From: Symbiodinium natans
Taxonomy: Eukaryota > Sar > Dinophyceae > Suessiales > Symbiodiniaceae
Reading direction: 5' to 3'
Assembly: GCA_905221605.1 (NCBI GenBank)
Contig: CAJNDS010002657.1
Location: 694,501-758,500, forward strand
DNA: 64,000 bases
In this document: piece after piece, positions 45,940 to 55,520 of the stretch
How positions within the stretch are numbered: the stretch's first letter is position 1
How the letters are laid out: each line of letters opens with the position of its first letter
Position numbers and translations under genes: made by a program
Notes under the pieces: generated by a model
Seen by the model: the letters and a program-made list of their open reading frames with translations, nothing else
What the model was told of the DNA's origin: nothing
The model's database searches: none

Positions 45940-46337
45940 AGTTTAGGGGTTTAGGGTTTAGGGTTTAGGGTTTTAATTTTTAGGGTTTAGGGTAGGGTCT
46001 AGGGTTTTGGGTCGGAACTCCCTGGCCCGTTGAGGACAGACTGGCTGGGAGTGTGGGGTTGCTAGGGCTTTGGATTTAGGGTTTAGGCGGATAGGGGTGA
46101 AAGGAATAGGGTTCAGGGCTCGAGGTGAGGAGCGGAGGGGTTTAGACTGGATCGCCCTGTAAACGCTGCCTGAGGTGACGCAAGGCGTTTCTGGAACTTC
46201 GTGCACCGCACCGGAGGACAACTTCGTTTCATATTGTGGGCTCGCAGTAGGGCTTAGGAGGGCCTGGCGGGGGGGGGGCGATGAGTGGAAAGCAACAGGG
46301 TTTAGTTGGTTTGGGCTTGACAACTCCCAAACTATAG

Positions 46338-46739
46338 CGGCAGCTCCTCATCCTGCGGCGAGAGGACAACTCGCAAATCCCCCTTTTCGAGCGCCGCCAC
46401 CGCATTGTCATCACCGTGCGAGGCTCAGAGCCACGTTTGCTGCTTGATCCCCTCCCACTATTTGTCACGGTTTGTCACCCCCCGCCCCTACCCCCCCAGA
46501 CTACGTAGGTGAACGGTGTGCATGTATCTTGCATTCGGGCTCTGATTTTCTGGTAAGGTTGAAAAGAAACGATAGGTACCCGGCATACATAAAGCCTTCA
46601 ATGAAGCAGGGTTTAGGTGCACGGGTCTGCAGGGCTTAGCGTCCTAATAGTTGAGGCCTACACCCGCAGCCTTCACCCAGGCACAAAGACAACACCCGTG
46701 ACGGGCGGGGGGGGGGGTTGGGCCGAGGGGTCGGCGATG
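46338..46739 (+). CDS. Candidate gene with four in-phase segments and tiny gaps (unknown)
   Basis: 46338-46473 (44 codons without ATG: LFERRHRIVITVRGSEPRLL), 46500-46552 (YVGERCACILHSGSDFL, donor GTAAGG), 46576-46610, 46640-46739 (VLIVEAYTRSLHPGTKTTPV, TGA). The phases fit, but the gaps would be introns of only 23-29 nt, shorter than I would expect. The first segment on its own is good; the rest may be one decayed exon. Confidence 0.27.
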
Positions 46740-47057
46740 AGGGTTAAACTCGAATAGAAAGCGTGCTGTATGGTTCAATGAATCGCCCTGCTACTACGGT
46801 AGCTTACTTTAAGTTCCTTATCAAGAGCCCGTTTTGGCGGGGGGTGGTCATCTATTGTAGGAGCATACACCTGAGGATAGCAGGAGTGTAACAAGGGGAC
46901 CGACAGACCCCAGATCCCAACAACCACCAAAAAAAGCCGAAACAGCCCTAAATGTCGAAAAGAAGCTGAGTTCATATCCCATAAAACCTAAACCCTAACC
47001 CCAAACCCTAAACCCTAAACCCCAAACCCCACACTCCAAACCCTAAACCCGCCTGAG
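46740..47057. other. Spacer, nothing recognised
   Basis: Unique DNA with short C-strand units from about 46980. No supported gene or foldback. Confidence 0.4.
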
Positions 47058-48041
47058 GTGGATGACGAGGGCGCCGCCAAGGCTGGCGATAAGGAGACAA
47101 GCGCAGGGTCTGTGCAACTCTTTCGTTTTAGGGTTCGGTTTTAGGGTCTTTTGAGTTTGGGATTCTTTGGGGTTCAGTTTGTTTTTTTTTTTTTTTTTTG
47201 TTTTTCGTTTTTGTCTTTCGAGTTTCGGGTCAGGGCTTTCTCCCTTAGAATTTCTTAGCAGCCGAGTCCTACTGCGGCTGGGTGTAGTGCTGCTGCCCCA
47301 CGACTTCCAAGCAATCCCTCACTCTATTTAGTTTACTTAGGTGCAGGTTTTAGGGCCTAGGATGTTAGGCTTTTAGGGTTTTAGGGTATTCTGTTTTCAG
47401 GGTCTTCGGCTTTTTGATTTCCGGTGCTTGATGGTATAGGGGTTTTAGGATGTTATTGTTGTAGGGCTGTAGGGTGTGGGAGTTTTTGGGTGTCAGGGTC
47501 TTCGCGTTTAGAGTTTTAGGGTTTAGGTAAGTTATGTCACGCTCTACTCTGGTATAGGGAAGATGCTTAAATGGAGTGGTTTTGAACTTCCGGGAAACAG
47601 CTGGACTCGGACTTAGGTTAAGGATTTAGGCAACCCTAAACCCTAAGCCCTAAGCCCTAAGCCCTAAGCCCTAAACCCTAAACCCTAAACCCTAAACCCT
47701 AAACCCTAAACCCTAACCCTAAACCCTAAACCCTAAACCCTAAACCCTAAACCCTAAACCCTAAGCCCTAAACCCTAAACCCTAAACCCTAAGTCCTTTT
47801 GCTTGAGAAGCCTCAGACTGGGGTGGTATTGTTGAGCGCTCGAGCTTGGAGCGCTTAGGCTCCGCCTTTGTGTTTGTTTAGGGTTTAGGGTTTAGGGTTT
47901 CGGGTTTCGGGTTTCGGGTTTAGGGTTTCGGGTTTCGGGTTTAGGGTCTCGGGTTTAGGGCTTAGGGTTCAGGATTTGGGGTTGTCTTCCATGGATTTTG
48001 GTGCGCTGTGGTACCGGTATGATTGTTACCAGCTAGACGAG
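47058..48041 (+). CDS. Exon-like islands and a possible first exon (unknown)
   Basis: 47058-about 47130 (VDDEGAAKAGDKETSAGSVQ), 47558-47616 (GRCLNGVVLNFRETAGLGL), 47811-47869 (SDWGGIVERSSLERLGSAF) and ATG 47991-48041 (MDFGALWYRYDCYQLDE). No consistent chain. A long poly-T lies near 47.18 kb and clean CCCTAAA units at 47633-47793. Confidence 0.23.
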
Positions 48042-48121
48042 GCTAGAAGCCCTAAACCCTAGAAGCCTTTAACCCTAAAACCCTAAAAAACCCTAAAGCC
48101 TAGTTTTCAACACTAGGGAAA

Positions 48122-48397
48122 ATGTCCGACGTGGTGGTGCTTCTTTGTGCGGAACGACATCATTCCGAGTCTGCTGGAAGAAAGCTTCGGAATCGCAGAC
48201 TAGGATGCCCAGTAGTACCCTTATTCCTTTTTGGGGGAGGTTCCCTTATAAACCCCTTTAAGCAAAAAAGGGCACCCTTTTTGAAGCCTTGGTTACTGGG
48301 CAGCCTAGCAGAGTGCGAGTTGGCGCTTCGGCTCGAGCAGCAGCGCATGGCCGCGGAGGACGCGCTCTCATCTTCGCCCTCAAGGGGGCCTGTTTGA
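48122..48397 (+). CDS. Two-exon candidate gene whose intron is a foldback element (unknown)
   Basis: Exon 1 48122-48203 (MSDVVVLLCAERHHSESAGR), exon 2 48309-48397 (ECELALRLEQQRMAAEDALS, TGA): 56 aa, helical-looking. The intron 48204-48308 is a family 4 element: GATGCCCAGTAGTACCC at left, GGTTACTGGGCAGC at right, flanked on each side by CTAG. It would use a GA donor and TAG acceptor. It is 105 nt, a multiple of three, and contains no stop in frame, so the unspliced message encodes 91 aa. Either product is possible. No family recognised. Confidence 0.4.
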   Translation: MSDVVVLLCAERHHSESAGRKLRNRRLGCPVVPLFLFGGGSLINPFKQKRAPFLKPWLLGSLAECELALRLEQQRMAAEDALSSSPSRGPV

Positions 48398-48551
48398 CCT
48401 GTCAGGCTTTTAGGGTCTAGGGTTCTGGTTGGGTTTAGGGTTTAGGGTTTAGGGTTTAGGGTTCAGGGTTTAGGGTTCAGGGTTCAGGGTTTAGGGTTTA
48501 GGGTTCAGGGGGTGCCATTTCCTTTGGGAGCTCCGCGGCAAGTTGTTGCAG

Positions 48552-48773
48552 AGGAAGAGCGCAATGTGGCACCCCCGCGGAACTCGTTCAACAACTCTAC
48601 CCGGAGCCCCCGACGGCCCACAGTAAATATGGGTTTAGGGTTTAGGGTTTAGGGTTCAGGGTTTAGGGTTTAGGGCTCAGGTTCCTAGTAGGTGCTTGGG
48701 CAATACGGGATGGTTGGGGGTTTCTGCAACCCAACAGCGCACTCAACCACTGGCCTTGCAGTCTAAACCGTAA
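48552..48773 (+). CDS. Two exon-like islands, in phase (unknown)
   Basis: 48552-48622 (ERNVAPPRNSFNNSTRSPRR, donor GTAAAT) and 48738-48773 (RTQPLALQSKP, TAA, after CAACCCAACAG). A second frame at 48552 is also open. Confidence 0.26.
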
Positions 48774-48984
48774 ACCCTAAACCCTAAACCCTAAGCCCTA
48801 AACCCTAAAACTCTAAACCCTAAACCCCAAACCCTAAACCCTAACTCCTAGACCCTAAACCCTAAACCCTAAACCCTAAAACCCTAAACCCTAAACCCCA
48901 AACCCTAAACCCTAAACCCCAAACCCCAAACCCTAAACCCTAAACCCGACCAGAACCCCAAACCCGAAAAGACCCTGAACACAG

Positions 48985-49593
48985 AGGATCCCACGAGCTA
49001 TCTCTGGCTGCTGGACATCTCCGGCCCAGCAGCGGAAGCGAAGAATGACTGGGGCAAGCTGAAGGAGGCCCTTTGGGGTAGGATTATCCGCCTTGAGGGT
49101 TTACGGTTTAGGTTTGAGGGCTCGATTTCGGGTTTAGGCTTTTGAAGATTCACGGGTAGATAAAAGTGGCTTTACAGGGGTACGGTAGTTGTAGTTCCAA
49201 GCCTTGTTTAGGTACATCACACTCCACCTACACCTATTCATGTACTCGTACCTGGCAGTAGGTCTTATGCCCAGTTAAACCCCAAGCCCTAAGCCCTCCA
49301 CCCTTGCGACTTGATGCCTACAGGGCTTCGGGTCCTCAGCTTCAGGCTTTGCGACTTTAGGGTCGGCGATAGCATCGCTAGGACTATGGGCTTAAGCGAG
49401 CTGTTCTTATTCAAGAGGTTTAGGGTTTAGGGTTTAGGGTTTGGGGTTTAGGGGTGTTTGCTCTCTCCCTCCCTTATGAAAACCTAAACCCGTGAAACCC
49501 TTCTTTCCTGTTGGATTTAGCTGCCAGAACCCGTCTTTTCCCGCATGTACCTATTCTGTTCCCAACTGCGTGCGGACGTTCTTTCTGGCCTAG
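48985..49593 (+). CDS. Candidate split gene, three exons (unknown product)
   Basis: 48985-49077 (31 codons; SYLWLLDISGPAAEAKNDWG, donor GTAGGA), 49324-49417 (30 codons; SFRLCDFRVGDSIARTMGLS), 49521-49593 (NPSFPACTYSVPNC, TAG). Joins are in phase. In the last exon a second frame (EPVFSRMYLFCSQLRADVLS) runs longer and may be the real one. No family recognised. Confidence 0.33.
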
Positions 49594-49742
49594 CTTGCAT
49601 GTTGGGGGATCGGTTTCAGGAAGCCCTAAACCCTAAACCCTAAAAACCTAAACCCGAAACCCTCAAGCCCAAACCGAACCCGAAGTCTGAAGACTCCTCA
49701 CCTTCGGCCCACGACGCCCTAAACCCGAAACCCTAAACCCTA

Positions 49743-49985
49743 AACCCCCTAAACCCCCTAAACCCCCTAAACCCCCTAAACCCCCTAAACCCCCTAAACC
49801 CCCTAAACCCCCTAAACCCCCTAAACCCCCTAACCCCCTAAACTAAACCCCCTAAACCCCCTAAACCCCCCCCCTAAACCCCCCCTAAACCCCTTAAACC
49901 CCTAAACCCCTTAAACCCCTAAACCCCTTAAACCCTAAACCCTAAGCCCCAAACCCTAAACCCTAAACCCTAAACCCTAAACCCG
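49743..49985 (-). repeat. Nonamer then heptamer C-strand array
   Basis: (CCCCCTAAA)n with occasional longer C-runs to about 49860, then CCCCTTAAA and ordinary CCCTAAA. It is the second nonamer site in the window. Confidence 0.9.
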
Positions 49986-50031
49986 GAACCCTAAAAAGGT
50001 TTAGGGTTGAGGGTCCAATCGGGACCGCCAG

Positions 50032-50277
50032 GAAGTGAATGAGGTGGCGGAGTCCTTCTTGCCCCTCGGCATCAGAGCCCACAACTGGCTCTGGGGGTTT
50101 AGGGTTTAGGGTTTAGGGTTTAGGGTTTAGGGTTTAGGGTTTAGGGTTTAGGGTATGTCTCTTGAAGGCTACGGGCCGCAGTAAGCTGCAGCTGGGGGTT
50201 GCTAGGCCAACACCAGGTGGCCTGAAGTCATGAAGGCTTAGGGTTGCCAGCGTTCATCCTCTGCACCGGACCCTTAG
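50032..50277 (+). CDS. Three in-phase islands (unknown)
   Basis: 50032-50096 (EVNEVAESFLPLGIRAHNWL), 50192-50216 (WGLLGQHQ), 50251-50277 (RSSSAPDP, TAG). The second gap is only 34 nt. The first island is the best part. Confidence 0.27.
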
Positions 50278-50407
50278 ACCCTGCAGGGCTTAGGGTTGGT
50301 TCTAGCAGGGTTTGGGGTTGGGGATTTAGGTGTAGGGTTTCTCCCTCCCCCGTGGCGTCTCGTGGTGGGTGAACATTCAAAGGTTTGGAGGGAGGGCTAC
50401 CATCCCT

Positions 50408-50430
50408 GGGGGGGGGGGGGGGGGGGGGGG
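50408..50430 (+). repeat. Run of 23 G
   Basis: Uninterrupted G homopolymer; other C or G runs of 11-19 lie near 25.26, 27.47, 31.76, 38.37, 39.53, 39.79 and 63.96 kb. Confidence 0.95.
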
Positions 50431-50501
50431 CAGACCACGGCCCAAACTTTAGGGTTTGGGAGTTTCGTGTTGTTCGTGTTTAGGGAGGTTAGGACTTTCA
50501 G

Positions 50502-50790
50502 GGACGTCATAGTGCTGTCGGGGTGGCTTGGTAGACAGTCGACCCTAGAACCCTGCTTGTTTCGGGTTTTGGGTTTAAGGTTTAGGGTTTCGGGTTTAGG
50601 GTTTGGGGTTTCGGGATTGGGGTTTAGGGTTTCGGGTTTAGGGTTTGGGGTTTCGGGATTGGGGTTTAGGGTTTAGGGTTTAGGGTTTAGGGTTTAGGGT
50701 TTAGGGTTTAGGGTTTAGGGTGTTGCAAGGCTCTCCTCCGATGAGAAGGTCCTGGAGAGCGCACGGACTGCCGAGGCGAGGATGCCGTAA
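50502..50790 (+). CDS. Two in-phase exon-like islands (unknown)
   Basis: 50502-50565 (DVIVLSGWLGRQSTLEPCLF) and 50719-50790 (VARLSSDEKVLESARTAEAR, TAA). The second starts right after TTTAG of a G-strand array; the intron between is almost all TTTAGGG-type repeat. Confidence 0.3.
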
Positions 50791-51139
50791 ACCCCACAAG
50801 CAGGAAAGCCCCGAAGCCACCATGAGTAGGGTTTAGGGTTTAGGGTTTAGGGTTTAGGGTTTAGGGTTTAGGGTTTAGGGTTTAGGGTTTAGGGCCATCG
50901 GGTTTGTAGAGTCTGGGCTTGAGAGGGTTTAGGGTGTAGGGTTTAGGCTCTGTAGGGCTGTTTAGGACCCCCAACTCCTACTAATGGCTCAGGGTTTTGG
51001 GTTTACAGTAGGGTATTCAAGGGAAGCAAGACTCGTACCCCTAAGGTTGTACTCAGAAGGTTCCCCTTAACATACTCCTAATATGCCCCTTACATCCCCA
51101 AACCCAGACAAGTTTGTTTCTTGCAGAGGGAGGGGGATA

Positions 51140-51168
51140 GGAGAGAGAGAGAGAGAGTAAGTTTTTTT

Positions 51169-51201
<33 letters not shown>

Positions 51202-51205
51202 CGTA
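51140..51205. repeat. Microsatellites (GA)n, T-run, (GT)n
   Basis: AG repeats, about ten T, then about thirteen GT units in a row. They feed three long antisense pseudo-frames that I discard. Confidence 0.95.
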
Positions 51206-51209
51206 GAAG

Positions 51210-51463
51210 TTCCTCGCTGAGAAGGAAAAGAGAATGAGAGAGTTTCGGGTTTCGGTTTCGGGTCCTTCCAGGCTTTGGAGATTGAGGATTTGAGGATGCG
51301 GTAGGACCAGCACCACTTCTGCGAAGCACGATCAACTGTGCGCCAAGGGCTTGCGGTTTTCTGGCCTTTGCCTCATGCCCTCACAACCAGATCCTTCATC
51401 TCTGAATGCTCTCAATCATGCAGACTTTCCGTCGTGAAACAAATGTTCCGCACTCAATCCTAA
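51210..51463 (+). CDS. Helical exon-like segments (unknown)
   Basis: 51210-51248 (FLAEKEKRMREFR), 51272-51300 (ALEIEDLRM), 51424-51463 (LSVVKQMFRTQS, TAA) join in phase. The first gap is only 23 nt and is itself heptamer-like (TTTCGGG). Low confidence. Confidence 0.22.
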
Positions 51464-51569
51464 GCCCACAGCCCTAAACCCTAACTAACGCCCAAACCCT
51501 GAACCCGAAACCCAACCTGAAACCTAAACCCCAACGCCTAACAATCATCAACCCTTAGCCCCAAACCCC

Positions 51570-51885
51570 ATGACATCCCCCGCGTGCCAGTTGACTCCGG
51601 AGCAAGTGGAGGAGTTCAAAAAGCTGCAGGCCGAGGGCAAGCTGCCGGAGGCAGGGGGTCCAGTGTTCATGGTTGCGGGCTTGGTTCTCATCGGCCTAAA
51701 CTCTAAACCCTAAACCCTAAACCCTAAACCCTAAACCCTAAACCCTAAACCCTAAACCCTTGTAAAACCCTAAGCCTGCAAAGAACCAGTAGGTAGAGTC
51801 TTCAGAGAGGTCCGTGCGTGAGCACAACCGGCAGCTGACGCGGCGTGAGAGGTTCCAGAGTTGTCTGTTGATGCTCAACAGCTAG
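51570..51885 (+). CDS. Two-exon candidate gene, 59 aa (unknown product)
   Basis: ATG 51570; exon 1 51570-51671 (MTSPACQLTPEQVEEFKKLQ and on, 34 codons), exon 2 51808-51885 (RSVREHNRQLTRRERFQS and on, 25 codons, TAG). Phase 0 at the join; GT donor, CAGAG acceptor after AGTCTT. Strongly G/C-ended codons, charged and helical throughout. The 136-nt intron holds seven to eight clean CCCTAAA units. Exon 1 alone stays open into the intron. No known family. Confidence 0.42.
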
Positions 51886-52017
51886 GGTTTAGACTTTAGG
51901 GTTTAGGGTTCAGGCTTTCGCGGGTAAGGTTTAGGGTTTAGGGTGTAGGGTTTCGGGTTTAGGGTTTAGGGTTTAGGGTTGTTTAGGGGTCAGGGTTTAG
52001 GGTTTAGGGTTTAGGAA

Positions 52018-52460
52018 ATGCAGGTTGCTTGGACCTCAGAGGACGAGACAAAGGGAAGGGTGTTTGGAGGGATTTCGGACGTAGGGTGCGGGTCATTTTA
52101 TTCTTTCGGGATGCATAGAGGGTTTAGGGTTTAGGGTTCAGGGTTTAGGGTTCAGGGTTCAGGGTTTAGGGTTCAGGTGTTGAGGTCTTGACAAGATCTT
52201 AAGAAATTAAGGTCTCGTGTTTGCATTTCGATACTTTGAACGTTCACGGGTTGTTAGAAGCAGGGCTTTTGCGTCCTTGAGTAACTCTTCTTGGTGGGTG
52301 TACATATAGGATTACACTTAAACAGAAGCCACCTCCCTTTGACCTTCAAAGAAGCTTAAACCCTGAAGGCCCTACACCCCGAAACTCCAAACTGCAAAGC
52401 CGCAAATCCCAAAGCCTCCTAATTATCCCCGATCGCTTCAGACAAGTCCAAAGCTTATGA
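52018..52460 (+). CDS. Two-exon candidate gene, 58 aa (unknown product)
   Basis: ATG 52018; exon 1 52018-52059 (MQVAWTSEDETKGR, donor GTGTTT), exon 2 52326-52460 (KPPPFDLQRSLNPEGPTPRN and on, 44 codons, TGA), phase 0. Exon 2 follows ACACTTAAACAG. The tail is basic and serine/glutamine-rich. Some of exon 2 resembles degenerate C-strand repeat (CCGAAACTCC), so it could be fortuitous. Confidence 0.33.
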
Positions 52461-53059
52461 ACAATGTAAGCAAACCCTGAACCCTAAACCCTAAACCCTA
52501 GACCCTAAACCCTAAACCCTAGACCCTAAACCCTTTTGTGTTGCCTGTTTCAGCTCTAAGACGCCCTTTATTGCTTGGCATCCCTGGGATCTGGGAGTTT
52601 TCGGGTTGAGGGGTTAGGGGTATCGGGTTTAGGGCTTAGGGCTTAGGGGATTTAGGGTTTAGGGCTTTAGGGCTTTAGGCTTAGTAGCTGAGCAGGTAAC
52701 CTTTAACCTTCTGGGGTCTATGTACTCCTACCGCCGGCTACCACAATTGAAAGGGGCCCATGGTACTTAGCAACTAGGTACTTGGGAGGTTCAGGGTACT
52801 AAGAACCACTTGTAACTGCAGTTATAATCCATCTATAAGCCCCTGTAGTAGCCTCATGTGGTTTCAGTTGGGTGATAAGGGCAGTTATAATTGGCTTACT
52901 AGGTACCATGAACCTCCAAGTAGGGGTTTGTAGCCTTCTCAATGACCCACCCTAAACCCTAAACCCTAAACCCTAAAACCCTAAACCCTAAACCCTAAAC
53001 CCTAAACCCTAAACCCTAAACCCTAAACCCTAAACCCTAAACCCTAAACCTTGTTTCAG
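52461..53059. other. Spacer with family 2 foldback and arrays
   Basis: Arrays at 52477-52530 and 52949-53050, and between them a family 2 foldback at 52778-52921 (GGTACTTGGGAGGTTCAGGG against CATGAACCTCCAAGT). No gene. Confidence 0.65.
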
Positions 53060-53450
53060 TGCTGCGGACACCTATGGAACACCACTCGTATCCAGCGGCT
53101 CCTGTCGGATCGTGCAGCTTCGTCCCTAAACCCTAAACCCTAAACCCTAAACCCTAAACCCTAAACCCTAAACCCAGAAAAGGTTACAGTGACGTTGCGT
53201 CGTAGCTGCGCGACCCGCGTTGCCCTGTGACTTTCAACACTTTTGGCAGCTTCTGGCGGAACCCCTGCTTGCATTCACTGGCCATTTCTAGGTTGAGGGT
53301 CGAAAGGTTTAGGGTTTAGGGTTTAGGGTTTAGGGTTCAGGGTTTAGGGTTTAGGGTTTAGGGTTGCCAGCGGCCGAACGGATAAACGGCTTCATGCCGC
53401 CTGGGCAGACCAATCTGATAAAGGACATTTTCGGCTTCGGAGCGCGCTAA
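53060..53450 (+). CDS. Exon-like islands before the repeat-poor block (unknown)
   Basis: 53060-53121 (HLWNTTRIQRLLSDRAA, after ACCTTGTTTCAG), 53250-53291 (FWRNPCLHSLAIS), 53371-53450 (AERINGFMPPGQTNLIKDIF, TAA). First join in phase; the second is not with these borders. This is the last island cluster before the arrays stop. Confidence 0.3.
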
Positions 53451-54724
53451 AAGCCACGGAAACGGGGGCCGACTTCGGCCGCACCGACTCTGAGGCCCTC
53501 CCGCGCCGTGAAGAGCGGCTCCCACCCTAAGCCAGCTCCGCCTTTTAGGGTTTATCTTCTAAACTCTTTCCCTTGGGCGGAGGCAACGTCGGATGTTCGG
53601 CTTAGAAGAGGATACTTTCGGCGTGGCCCGCGCGGTAGTCAGCGGGTTTCTTCTGGCCCAGACCCACAATCTGGGCTCGAAAACCTAGGTCTGGGGCAGA
53701 TGAGGGCTTGTAATTAGAGCTCAAGTGAGCCCGTTAATCCTGGCACACGAGAGAGGAGGGGGGGAGGAGGGCGCGGCGCGCGCAAAAATCACGTGCACCG
53801 CGTGTACAACCGAACAGAACTCTCGCGTGTTCTTTTTCCTAGGCCCTGGTTTGCTAGCATGAGTTCCGCGGTCGGTGTTGGCGCGCTTGCACCTTTTTTA
53901 CACGGAAGTCGACGTCAAAACCCGAGGTTGTGCGGCGTCTAAATTGGATCCTGCGCGCGCAGTCAGATACGCGAACTGTTGCATCAAACGAGAAAGGGAA
54001 GGCGGGGGGGCGGGGGGGCGGGGGGCGCGCGCCGACATCGCGTGACACGCACTATTCAGGTGCGTCCGTCGCGAGGCAGCAGTCTTGGAACTAAAGCATC
54101 AGGCAGGCAGTTTTGTTGCTTAACTTGGGCTAAGGGGACCTCGAAGGGGCCTCGGTCCCGAAGCTTGGTAATTTATCATTCGGAAAGGTTTCGGTCCCGA
54201 ACCTTGGAAGTGTATCATTCGGAAGGGGCGAACCTTGGAAGTTTATCTTTCGGAAGGGGTCTCGGTCGCCACAATATTTCCGGCAGCGTGAGGCATTAGC
54301 AAATTTCTCACGTAACTTGGACCCAAAAAAGATTGTCTGGCAGCAGTCGAGGGGGGGGGGCGGGGCGGTCAGTAAATGCGCCACGCTCTGCTTGCCAGCG
54401 GGGGGTATTCGGGGGACTGACCAGTTCGGCAATGTCGGAGCGCACACCCTGCAGATCGCAACATGAAGATGAATCGGAGCCCTACGGTTCGCGCAATCTG
54501 GAGGCACCTTCTGCAGAGCCTCGGGGACGAGTTCGGCATCGGAGGAGCGCGGGCTGCTGCTCCAATCCGGACTGCGAGGAAGGGTTAACGACGACATCTC
54601 GAACATCGTCAGAGACATAGTCCGTGTTAATGCTAGAGAGCAATGCGTGGGAGGACACCAGCATAGCGCAACTGCTTTCTCTATACCAAAAGCCGCAGCC
54701 GCTGACGCTGACTTGTGAAAAGTG
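53451..54724. other. Repeat-poor unique DNA, no secure gene
   Basis: Only one telomere-like unit remains (near 53545). Several mid-length frames exist on both strands, including an antisense one of 201 codons at 54130-54735 with a GTG start, but none shows a motif or convincing codon bias. A tandem repeat lies at 54137-54268. As an intergenic stretch upstream of 54725 it could hold promoter sequence; I see no recognisable element. Confidence 0.5.
54137..54268 (+). repeat. Tandem repeat, unit about 36 bp
   Basis: Three to four diverged copies built of CGGTCCCGAA, CTTGGAAG, TTTATCATTCGGAA blocks; the last copies are shortened. Confidence 0.8.
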
Positions 54725-55520
54725 TCACGCGACACGGAGAGGGCGATCGCACGCGTCGATCACAGGCACGACGCGTACGCTTGTGCTCTGCAGCGTGCCC
54801 GGCACAAGAACCGTGCCGACCGCCCGCGCCGCGGTCCTCGCGGTCCATACAAGAGACGCAGGACCCTGGCAGCAGCAAGCACGGGCCCGCCCATGCCGGA
54901 GGAGTATGAGCAGGACAGCGACCATGAGGCGAAGGACGACGAGGCCGCCGACGAGCCCTACGACACAAACAACAGCAGCGAGTCAGATGAGGACGAGGGT
55001 GGGCGCATGGAGGATGAGCTCCGTGGACCGGCGAAGGATGTCCACGGATCGGAAGACGAGGACGAGTCTGCCGAGGATCCCGGCGACACGAGGGACGACC
55101 AGAAGTCGGACAACGACGAGGCCGAGCCTACAGAGGAGCCCGGCGAGGCGAAGAAGGACAGGCATGAAGCCGATGACGAGCCCTCCGCGGAGAGCAGCAG
55201 GAAGCCCCGCCGCCGCTCGGCTTTGCGCCCTTCGAGATTTAATTCCTCCTCCATCAAAGCTGCAGGGCGCAGAAAGCAAGCGAGTGATCCGGCTGTGAGT
55301 GCAGCACGGTTTCATCTCTGTACAGCTGTGGCTCGAGAACCTTTCGAAGCGACTGCCGATCTTCGGAATATTCGCGACTTCAATCGTGAGCATTGCGGCA
55401 GTGGCTCGGGACCTTCTCGAGGCGACTGCCGATGTTGAAGAGACCCGCGACAATGCCGCACTGGCCATGAAAAAGAAGAAATGCTCATCGTCACATTTCC
55501 TGCAAATTCGAGTCGCGTGA
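54725..55520 (+). CDS. Basic-then-acidic protein gene, one 31-nt intron (unknown)
   Basis: Exon 54725-55294 and exon 55326-55520 (TGA). The intron starts GTGAGT and ends CATCTCTGTACAG; joining is in phase 0. The first ATG is 54893, but the frame and G/C-ended codons continue upstream, so the start is uncertain and may lie in an earlier exon. Order of segments: Arg/Lys-rich stretch (RPRRGPRGPYKRRR, possible nuclear signal), about 100 residues dominated by Asp, Glu and Ser (MPEEYEQDSDHEAKDDEA onward), a second basic patch (RKPRRRSALRP), then in exon 2 a hydrophobic helix-like part (IFGIFATSIVSIAAVA) and KKKK. Acid-rich nuclear proteins such as histone chaperones have this look, but there is no domain to prove it. 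Confidence 0.5.
55328..55458 (+). repeat. Tandem duplication of 73 bp inside the acidic gene
   Basis: GTGGCTCG(A/G)GA at 55328 and again at 55401, followed by matching GCGACTGCCGAT blocks. The period is one base more than a multiple of three, so the copies sit in different frames. Confidence 0.75.

Noticed and set aside
45973-46323. Antisense ORF of 116 codons
   Set aside because: Contains LNPKSKALA and LDPTLNPKN repeat-type sequence; sense islands beside it fit the window polarity.
50296-50676. 126-codon ORF
   Set aside because: Much of it is translated heptamer (repeated LGFRVSGLGFG) and a G-run; only 50502-50565 looks like a unique island.
51053-51335. Antisense ORFs with poly-Thr/His
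   Set aside because: Translations of the GT and GA microsatellites.
54130-54735. Antisense ORF of 201 codons
   Set aside because: GTG start, weak codon bias, no motif, overlaps a tandem repeat; the sense strand downstream has the better gene.
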